Below, in pieces: positions 57,627-64,000 of a stretch of DNA of 64,000 nucleotides. The notes beneath the pieces are model-generated. The model was not told where the DNA came from. It saw only the letters and a program-made list of their open reading frames with translations, and did no database searches. Made by a program: the position numbers and the translations under genes. Source of the DNA: Flavobacteriaceae bacterium CRH (GTDB lineage: Bacteria > Bacteroidota > Bacteroidia > Flavobacteriales > Flavobacteriaceae); assembly GCA_001507425.1 (NCBI GenBank), contig LMAJ01000016.1, positions 1 to 64,000 on the forward strand, in the 5' to 3' direction. Position 1 is the stretch's first letter; every line of letters begins with the position of its first letter.

Positions 57627-58310
57627 TCATAACTTTGTTTCTGTTTTTACATGGCTGTTTTTTAAATAGCATAAAACCATGATAATTCCCGGCAATAAAA
57701 CAGGAATTAAACCCCATTTTTTTCCGGCAATTGCACCTAAAAAACATCCTAGTAAAAAACCTCCAATGGTAACAAATTGTTTTTTAAAGCTTTCTTTACT
57801 GCTTAGATCTGTAAATTTTGTTTTTAGTAAAATCCCGATATCCAGCGAAGCCTGTGTTACGTTTCCGGTCATCATGGTTGTTGGTCCGTGCGTTTCTTTG
57901 CTAAAAAGTTTACCAAATGCGTTTTGTAAACCCATTGCAAAAACAATTAACATGGCTGTAAAATACAGTGACCATGTACTTGTAACATTTAAATAATAAA
58001 ACACAACTGCAAATACGCCACTTAACAGTAAAATACAGCCTTCCCAAAATAATATTTTATATTTTACAGTTGATTTTGAGGCTATGAATCCGCCCGTCAT
58101 TACCGAAATAATGAAGATTGGAAACGTTAGCAATTTAACCCACGCGTTAATATCGTCTCCGTTAATAATTTGGTAAGCAAACACAATAAAGTTGCCCGTA
58201 ACGTGCGCTGAGAACAAATTGTCTGCAGCAACAAAAGTCAGTGTATCACAATATCCTGCAATACAAGTTAGTAACAAAGTAATATACCAAATGTTTTTAG
58301 GCTGCTCCAT
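57627..58310 (-). CDS. DUF1275 (YoaK) membrane protein
   Basis: The 227-residue protein has six or seven hydrophobic segments. YCDTLTFVAADNLFSAHVTG near residues 20-39 and FSKETHGPTTMMTGNVTQAS near 133-152 are the DUF1275 signatures. The function of the family is unknown; transport has been proposed. It lies between dps and the kinase gene on the same strand, with four bases to dps upstream and 22 to the kinase downstream, so these genes probably share a transcript. Confidence 0.85.
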   Translation of the reverse strand: MEQPKNIWYITLLLTCIAGYCDTLTFVAADNLFSAHVTGNFIVFAYQIINGDDINAWVKLLTFPIFIISVMTGGFIASKSTVKYKILFWEGCILLLSGVFAVVFYYLNVTSTWSLYFTAMLIVFAMGLQNAFGKLFSKETHGPTTMMTGNVTQASLDIGILLKTKFTDLSSKESFKKQFVTIGGFLLGCFLGAIAGKKWGLIPVLLPGIIMVLCYLKNSHVKTETKL

Positions 58311-58314
58311 AGTT

Positions 58315-58788
58315 TTATCTTAAATGTGAACGTAACATCCAGGCCATTTTTTCGTGTGTTTCCATCAAACCTGTTATGTAATCGCTTGTTCCTAAATCGT
58401 GGTATTCATTCGCGTAAATGGTAATATTTTCACGTAAGTGAATGATAATACTTTCGTGATCGATCAAAAGTTCTTTGATAAATCCTTTGCTGTCATTTTT
58501 TTCTTTTACTTGTTCTGAAAGATGTGTTAGTTCGAGAAATTCTTTTAAAGTTGCGGGTGCGTAATGTCCTAACATTCTGATTCTTTCTGCAACTCCGTCA
58601 ATTATTTCATCAACCTGATTGTATTGTTCTTCAAAAAATAAATGTTTGTTGTAGAAATCATCGCCCTCTACATTCCAATGTGCTTTTCTGGTTTTAGTGT
58701 ATAAAATGAATTCATCTGCTAATATTTTGCATAATGAATCTGCAATTTTTGAAAGATTTTCTTGTTTGATTCCGATTTGGGTTTCCAT
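58315..58788 (-). CDS. dps: Dps family ferritin-like DNA-protection protein
   Basis: The 157-residue protein has the Dps four-helix layout and ferroxidase site residues: H37 in KAHWNV, H49 in NKHLFFEEQ, D64 and E68 in EIIDGVAERI. The C-terminus EKMAWMLRSHL is typical. Twelve subunits make a shell that oxidises Fe2+ with hydrogen peroxide and stores the iron, protecting DNA. OxyR (13866) is a likely regulator. It opens a minus-strand group with DUF1275, the kinase and the response regulator. Confidence 0.93.
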   Translation of the reverse strand: METQIGIKQENLSKIADSLCKILADEFILYTKTRKAHWNVEGDDFYNKHLFFEEQYNQVDEIIDGVAERIRMLGHYAPATLKEFLELTHLSEQVKEKNDSKGFIKELLIDHESIIIHLRENITIYANEYHDLGTSDYITGLMETHEKMAWMLRSHLR

Positions 58789-58838
58789 GATTTATTGGGT
58801 TTTATAATGAATTAAAATGATATGCGCTGTCATTTTGT

Positions 58839-58969
58839 AACACATAGAAACATAGTTTAGTTTGCGTTTAAAGGCGTTTCACTTACATTAATTCAGATAG
58901 CTATGTGTGGAAACTAGTTTCTTTTTTTGCTCTTTTTTCAAATAACAAAAAACTATGTTTCTATGTGTT
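58839..58969. repeat. Interspersed inverted repeat, CTATGTTTCTATGTGTT family, second full copy
   Basis: AACACATAGAAACATAGTTT (58839-58858) is perfectly inverse to the sequence at 58950-58969. The inside shares AGGCGTTTCACTTA with the copy at 21994-22131. It fills the gap between dps and the DoxX gene. Confidence 0.8.
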
Positions 58970-58975
58970 TAAAAA

Positions 58976-59404
58976 TTATACGCAATGGGTTAAAATGTAA
59001 TGATCTAAAGAATAAGTTCCTGCGCCCAAAGCCCACAAGAACAATAACGTTATGGTGTACATATAAGGAATGTCTCTGACTTCGAGAGAATCTTTTCTGT
59101 GAACAACAAAATAACCAACAGCCGTCATACCAATTGTTGGTAAAAGAAACAAGCGCGTTCCTAATCCTAAAATCAGAAAAAAGGGAACAACTGTATCTGA
59201 AAATGTGGCTACTAAACCGTTTAGTTTTTCCGGCAAATGCAACGGATTTGGTACGTGTTCGCGTTCTCCGTTTTCGACCCTGAATTTTTTCATTCCGTGA
59301 ACCCTGAATAATTCAACGGCAACCAGAATTCTAAAAACTAATAAAGCGATGTTATTGATGTCGCACCCAACATCTGAATAAAGCAGTAATTTAACTATTT
59401 CCAT
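58976..59404 (-). CDS. DoxX family membrane protein
   Basis: The 142-residue protein has four hydrophobic segments (ALLVFRILVAVELFRVHGMKK, VVPFFLILGLGTRLFLLP, TIGMTAVGYFVV, YMYTITLLFLWALGAG) and the HGMKKF motif of DoxX. Such proteins are small membrane redox or substrate-binding components without a settled role. It starts 10 bases after the amidohydrolase stop on the same strand, so the two are cotranscribed. It has cysteines near both ends (C14 and the penultimate residue). Confidence 0.8.
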   Translation of the reverse strand: MEIVKLLLYSDVGCDINNIALLVFRILVAVELFRVHGMKKFRVENGEREHVPNPLHLPEKLNGLVATFSDTVVPFFLILGLGTRLFLLPTIGMTAVGYFVVHRKDSLEVRDIPYMYTITLLFLWALGAGTYSLDHYILTHCV

Positions 59405-59414
59405 TTTTTATGTA

Positions 59415-61313
59415 TTAAAAAGCAAAGCATGAACATCCTAAAGCGCCCCAAAAAGCATTGTAATTGTTTACAGGAATATTGCTTAATCTTGCCGCATTAT
59501 GATCGTGCGCATGAACATCACAACTTCCTGAACAGCAATGAATTTGTTGTGCCGAAGTATTATTTATTGCCGAATTTGATTTGTTTAGTTTAAGGTCGAT
59601 CGCACTTTTATTATGCGATGCTGCGTGATAATATCCGTTGTAAATATTGGTTGGCGACCAATCCGGAAGTATAGGAACTGATGGCGGCGAAAAGGATGAA
59701 AAATCTCCTTTTGCATACACAATTTTCCCATCAACAACCGTTAATACTGATTCTATGTTTTTGATATCTTCATCTTCAACAGTAAAATAATCGCGATCCA
59801 GAACGACAAGATCTGCCAACATTCCGTTTTGAATATCTCCCTTTTTATTTTGTTCCTGCGAAAACCAGGCGCTTCCTCTTGTATATAGCTGCAGAGCGGT
59901 ATCACGGCTTAAACGGCTTTCATTATACAATTGTAACCCTCCAACGGTTTTACCAGCTGTTAACCAATACATGGAAACCCACGGATTGTAGCTGCTCACT
60001 CTTGTCGCATCAGAACCTCCGCCAACGGGAATTTCCATTTCGAGCATTTTCTTGATTGGCGGTGTATTTTCAGCAGCTTTTGCACCATAACGATCTGTAA
60101 AATATTCACCCTGATATGCCATTCGGCTTTGAATTGCAATTCCGCCGCCAAGTGCTTTTACCCTTTCCATATTGCGTTCGTCAATCGTTTCGGCATGGTC
60201 AAATATCCACGGTAAATCGTTAAACGGAATTTCTTTGTTTACTTTTTCGAATACATTCAAAAATCGTGTAATGCTTTCGTTATAAGTGGCGTGAAGCCTG
60301 AATGGCCAACGATTGGCAACTAATAAACGAATTACTTTTTCTAATTCTGCTTCCATACTTTCAGGAAGATCAGGTCTTGGCTGTAGAAAATCTTCAAAAT
60401 CAGCAGCCGAAAAAACCAACATTTCCCCCGCTCCGTTATGGCGGTACATATCATCGCCCTGATATAATTTTACTTCCTGAATCCATTCATCAAAATCTTC
60501 AAATTCCTGTTTTGGGCGTTGCGTAAACAAATTATAAGCGATACGAACGGTTAATTGTTCTTTTTCATTTAATTCATTTACGACTTTATAATCATCAGGA
60601 AAATTCTGAAATCCGCCTCCCGCATCAATAACACTGGTGATTCCAAAACGGTTTAATTCCTTCATGTAATGACGCGTAGAATTAATCTGATGTTCGTATG
60701 AAAGTTTTGGTCCTTTTGCCAGTGTCGAATATAAAATCATGGCATTTGGAGATGCAATAATTAATCCCGTTGGTTCGCCTTTTGCATCTTTTTGAATTAC
60801 ACCGCCCTGTGGTGCCGGGGTATCTTTGGTAAAACCAATTACTTTAAGCGCGGCACGGTTTAGAAAAGCGCGATCGTATAAATGCAGGATAAAAACCGGA
60901 GTTTCGGGAGCAATGGCGTTAATTTCTTCTAATGTTGGCATACGTCTTTCGGCAAACTGAAATTCAGACCAGCCTCCTACTACACGCACCCATTGCGGCG
61001 ATGGTGTTCGATCAACCTGTTCTTTCAACATTCGCATTGCATCTGCTAACGAAGGAACACCATCCCAACGCAATTCTAAGTTATAATTTAAGCCTCCACG
61101 AATTAAATGAATGTGCGAATCGTTTATTCCGGGCACCACTCTTTTTTGCTTTAAATCTATAATTTTAGTATCCGGATCGCTGTATTCTAATACTTCGGCA
61201 TCGCTGCCAACAACAATAAATTTTCCGTCTTTAATTGCGACCGCTGTAGCATTTTTATGAATTGAAGTGAAAGAATGTACTTTTCCGTTGAATAAAATAA
61301 TATCTGCTTTCAT
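59415..61313 (-). CDS. YtcJ-like amidohydrolase with Cys/His-rich C-terminal tail
   Basis: The 632-residue metal-dependent hydrolase has the amidohydrolase TIM barrel: VPGINDSHIHLIRGG (HxH metal site), then LHATYNESI and WIFDHAETIDE (later metal histidines), and GGSDATRVSSYNPW (catalytic aspartate). It matches the YtcJ-like cytosolic or exported group acting on amides or imides. After the barrel and composite domain, a tail of about 40 residues has H592, C593, C594, C598, H601, H603, H605 and finally C627 and C629. This may bind metal and is not part of the usual domain. A DoxX gene follows. Confidence 0.85.
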   Translation of the reverse strand: MKADIILFNGKVHSFTSIHKNATAVAIKDGKFIVVGSDAEVLEYSDPDTKIIDLKQKRVVPGINDSHIHLIRGGLNYNLELRWDGVPSLADAMRMLKEQVDRTPSPQWVRVVGGWSEFQFAERRMPTLEEINAIAPETPVFILHLYDRAFLNRAALKVIGFTKDTPAPQGGVIQKDAKGEPTGLIIASPNAMILYSTLAKGPKLSYEHQINSTRHYMKELNRFGITSVIDAGGGFQNFPDDYKVVNELNEKEQLTVRIAYNLFTQRPKQEFEDFDEWIQEVKLYQGDDMYRHNGAGEMLVFSAADFEDFLQPRPDLPESMEAELEKVIRLLVANRWPFRLHATYNESITRFLNVFEKVNKEIPFNDLPWIFDHAETIDERNMERVKALGGGIAIQSRMAYQGEYFTDRYGAKAAENTPPIKKMLEMEIPVGGGSDATRVSSYNPWVSMYWLTAGKTVGGLQLYNESRLSRDTALQLYTRGSAWFSQEQNKKGDIQNGMLADLVVLDRDYFTVEDEDIKNIESVLTVVDGKIVYAKGDFSSFSPPSVPILPDWSPTNIYNGYYHAASHNKSAIDLKLNKSNSAINNTSAQQIHCCSGSCDVHAHDHNAARLSNIPVNNYNAFWGALGCSCFAF

Positions 61314-61791
61314 ATTAAATCTATTTATTGTTTAATGATGATCGTGCATAAGCAATAAAGGTACCTAAACTTTAAGTAGTTATTATACAAGCTTATTTTA
61401 GTTTCTCTACTGTTTTCAATTTACGATATATCGTCAATTCGTGATACTTTTCATCATATAACGAGAGTTGTGCCAATGATCATTTTGAATGTTTTTTTTA
61501 AATGAAAAAAATCTTCTCTTTTTAAGAAATATTTTTAATGCGGTTTTCAGGTTTTTATTATTTAAAAATTAACTTCCTTTTTAGTGATATTTTATTTTTA
61601 TTGATTTGAAATATTAAAAATATAATTATCATTAAGATCTTAATGCAGTTTAAATTCTAAAGAAAAAATGAGCTAGTTTTGTTTTTCGTAATAATAGTTT
61701 TCTTTGCTTAACAAGCAAATTTTACTTCATCTCAAAAGCTTTTCCTTAAATTAATAATATGAATTCTTTATAAAATTCAGCTGAACTATTT
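61314..61791. other. 478-bp AT-rich intergenic region
   Basis: No gene is seen. It holds the promoters of the divergent amidohydrolase (minus) and TPR kinase (plus). ACGATATATCGT at 61423-61434 is a perfect 12-bp palindrome and may be a regulator site. No repeat family of the window is present. Confidence 0.4.
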
Positions 61792-64000
61792 ATGTATCAT
61801 TTATTTAGAATATTTTTTTTAGTTTTAATCCTTCAATTTCCTTTACAGGTTTGGGCGCAACCTTTGTCTAAGCCAAAAAGCGATGCTATTAAAATTGAAT
61901 TAAAAAACAACCTAAATGATACGGTTCGGGTCCTGAAACTGCAAACCTTAAGCTTATATTATGTTACGAAGGTTGGCGAAGAAAAGGCTGATATGGATAG
62001 CAGTTATGTCTTTGCCAGACAAGCTGAATTATTAAGTGAAAAAATAAATTTCAGCCGTGGAAAATGGATGGGCCTTATTTTATATTCTCAAATATATCGT
62101 GAAGGAGGAAATCCTGAAAAAGGAAAAAAAGAGCTTGGTGAAGCTTTTGAAATTGCCCGAAAAAATAAAAATTTCTGGCTTGAAGCCGAAGCATATCGGG
62201 AGTTAACCAATTATTATGATTTGGATAATTCAGGTACTTATACGAGAATTAAAATCGTTTCAAAAGCGCTTGATGCTGCCCGTAAAGGAGGTTCTAAAAA
62301 ACAAATTGCCGATATTTTAGTCTATTACGGCGGCCACTCTTACATATTGGGGGATTTTAAGGAATCTCTTGAAAAATTTACTGAGGCTAAAGCCATTTAC
62401 AAAGCTATAGGTCATAATGATTTGCAAAATTTATACAGTCAGCTATTTGCTACTTATTTGCGACTGGGCTTGTATCCGGAAGGCATACAATATGGTTTGC
62501 AATCTATTAAATTTGGTGAACGAAGCAGGGATTATTTCTTTTTGACAGATGATTATACCAATTTAGGTTTTGCGTATTATAATATGGCAAATTATGAATT
62601 GGCATTAAAATATCACCTGAAAGCTTATGAATATAGTTCTAAAATATATTCGGAATTTTACCCTTTATACAACGCTAGTTTCATTATAAAAGATTTACTG
62701 AAACTGGGAAGAAAAAAAGAAGCCAAAATTTTTCTCGATACGGTAGTGAAAAACGAAAAGATAAAAGATTTTCGCGATGAAATGTGGTTTAATATTTGCC
62801 ACGTAACTTTTTATGATGAATTAGGCTGGCTAACACTGGCCGATAAATATTGTAATTCACTGATCAGAATTCAGAAATTAAAAAGAAAATCTTTTCCTGA
62901 ATTCTCGAACCTTGAAATCAATAATACGATTATAAATCATTTATGTAAGATTAAAAATTATCCGTTAGCCTCAAAATACCTAACCGAAAACAAGCGATTA
63001 AGTACGGTTATGAAAGATGCTAATATGCTGATAAATGTACATTTAATGGAATTTAAAATTGATTCGGCCACAGGCAATTATTTAGAGGCGATCAACCATC
63101 TTAAAAATTATCAAAAAGCAAAAGACAAGCTTTTTAATGAAGTTAAATCGTATCAGATTTCGAATTTGCAGATAAAATATGAAAGCGATAAAAAAGATAA
63201 AGACATTAAATTATTAACTCAGGAAAGTGTTCTGCAGAGAATTCGAATAGCGAGTGATAAAACGGAAAAAATAATCGCGGCTGTAATTCTAATTTTGGTG
63301 CTTATTATTACAGGCTTGATTTTTAGAGGCTATCAAAACAAAAAAGAAAGCAATAAAAACCTTCAGATTAGTAAAGACCGAATCCAGAAGAAAAATAAAT
63401 TGCTGCAAAATGTGATTCAGGAAAAAGAATGGTTGTTGAAAGAAATTCATCATCGGGTAAAAAATAATTTGCAGGTTGTAATGAGTTTATTAAACACGCA
63501 ATCTAATTATCTAAAAGATGAATCTGCGGTAAATGCGATAAAAGACAGTCAAAACAGAATCAATTCGATGTCTATGATTCATCAGCGATTGTATCAGTCA
63601 GAAGGGCTTTCGTGCATTAAAATGCCGGAATATGTCAAAGAGCTAATTAGTTATTTAAAAGACAGTTACAAAACGAATTTTATTTTTGTGGTTGATGTCG
63701 AAAATATAGAAATGCATGTTTCGCAAGCAGTTCCGGTTGGTTTAATTTTGAATGAAGCCATAACAAATGCGATTAAATATGCTTTTCCTGATGAAAAAAA
63801 AGGAACCATTACAGTTTCATTAAAACATTTTCAGGAGGATTATTTTAAGCTTGAAATTGCAGATAACGGCATTGGAATTGAAGGAGAAATTGATCTCGAA
63901 AAATACGATTCGCTCGGAATGCAATTGATGGAAGGTTTAAGTAAAGATTTAAATGGTAAATTTAACGTGATAAATTCTGACGGATTAAAAATATCGGTAA
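61792..64000 (+). CDS. TPR-containing sensor histidine kinase, cut by the window end
   Basis: The frame runs open for 736 codons to the last base, so the C-terminus is missing. It starts with a signal peptide (LVLILQFPLQVWAQ). TPR-like helical repeats follow (residues about 60-440; YGGHSYILGDFKESLEKFTE, NLGFAYYNMANYELALKYH). A membrane helix lies near 495-512, then the HisKA_2 box LLKEIHHRVKNNLQVVMSLL (H553) and the HATPase N box LGLILNEA-like LILNEAITNAIKYAF. The catalytic part resembles the kinase at 56690. The partner regulator probably lies beyond the edge. Confidence 0.88.
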   Translation, partial: MYHLFRIFFLVLILQFPLQVWAQPLSKPKSDAIKIELKNNLNDTVRVLKLQTLSLYYVTKVGEEKADMDSSYVFARQAELLSEKINFSRGKWMGLILYSQIYREGGNPEKGKKELGEAFEIARKNKNFWLEAEAYRELTNYYDLDNSGTYTRIKIVSKALDAARKGGSKKQIADILVYYGGHSYILGDFKESLEKFTEAKAIYKAIGHNDLQNLYSQLFATYLRLGLYPEGIQYGLQSIKFGERSRDYFFLTDDYTNLGFAYYNMANYELALKYHLKAYEYSSKIYSEFYPLYNASFIIKDLLKLGRKKEAKIFLDTVVKNEKIKDFRDEMWFNICHVTFYDELGWLTLADKYCNSLIRIQKLKRKSFPEFSNLEINNTIINHLCKIKNYPLASKYLTENKRLSTVMKDANMLINVHLMEFKIDSATGNYLEAINHLKNYQKAKDKLFNEVKSYQISNLQIKYESDKKDKDIKLLTQESVLQRIRIASDKTEKIIAAVILILVLIITGLIFRGYQNKKESNKNLQISKDRIQKKNKLLQNVIQEKEWLLKEIHHRVKNNLQVVMSLLNTQSNYLKDESAVNAIKDSQNRINSMSMIHQRLYQSEGLSCIKMPEYVKELISYLKDSYKTNFIFVVDVENIEMHVSQAVPVGLILNEAITNAIKYAFPDEKKGTITVSLKHFQEDYFKLEIADNGIGIEGEIDLEKYDSLGMQLMEGLSKDLNGKFNVINSDGLKISV

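Noticed and set aside
1..64000. tRNA, rRNA, phage or transposase genes
   Set aside because: None recognised on either strand by motif or translation; palindromic repeats were considered and do not match tRNA cloverleaf features.

Overview
The window looks like a chromosomal stretch of a Flavobacterium-type Bacteroidota. It is AT-rich, many genes are preceded by the Bacteroidota -7 box TAnnTTTG, and Shine-Dalgarno sequences are mostly absent. The gene families (HxlR regulators, LytS/LytTR pairs, DUF2024, DUF4280) and the dense palindromic intergenic repeats fit the same group. No rRNA, tRNA, CRISPR array, transposase or prophage was recognised.

Layout. 1-300 is a mosaic of nested inverted repeats. 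307-6225 holds a Crp/Fnr regulator and several regulator/oxidoreductase pairs (HxlR with SDR, HxlR with SRPBCC and a beta-propeller protein, TetR with SDR). 6536-12929 is an AT-rich accessory block. It has a PAAR-like DUF4280 protein, a large GH19 plus DUF5675 cell-wall enzyme that looks like a secreted effector, two tandem lipoproteins that are candidate immunity proteins, a GIY-YIG-like protein and an SH3 protein. 13163-14837 carries OsmC and OxyR. 15058-21990 carries a siderophore-interacting flavoprotein with AraC, a MarR/GNAT operon, an SDR/SnoaL operon with divergent HxlR, a fatty acid desaturase and an LLM flavoprotein. 22151-32408 holds a Na+/H+ antiporter, a full RND efflux operon and a divergent LytS/LytTR two-component system. 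32423-39881 has a dienelactone hydrolase, GlxA-type and MocR-type regulators, an isochorismatase-fold hydrolase, a group of small CxxC proteins next to a MarR with a four-cysteine tail, and YggS with an orphan AAA ATPase. 39944-49489 holds a Trp/Gly-rich lipoprotein, AraC with NmrA, an MscS channel and HxlR with NmrA. 49580-61313 holds a lipoprotein hydrolase, two sigma-54 activators, a likely quinone/catechol detoxification cluster with a decayed second dioxygenase, a histidine kinase, Dps, DoxX and an amidohydrolase with a Cys/His-rich tail. A TPR histidine kinase runs off the right edge.

Theme. Many genes fit a response to reactive electrophiles, peroxide and toxic compounds: OxyR, OsmC and Dps, four HxlR regulators each facing a short-chain, NmrA-type or SRPBCC gene, MhqO/MhqD-like enzymes, and RND efflux. 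The effector block is the most accessory-looking part. Its structural injection-system genes are not in this window, so it is either an orphan cargo module or is served in trans.

The other striking layer is intergenic. At least five families of palindromic interspersed repeats occur, some nested. Several divergent promoters have perfect inverted repeats placed over or next to their -7 boxes. All functional calls come from reading the sequence; no database search was run.
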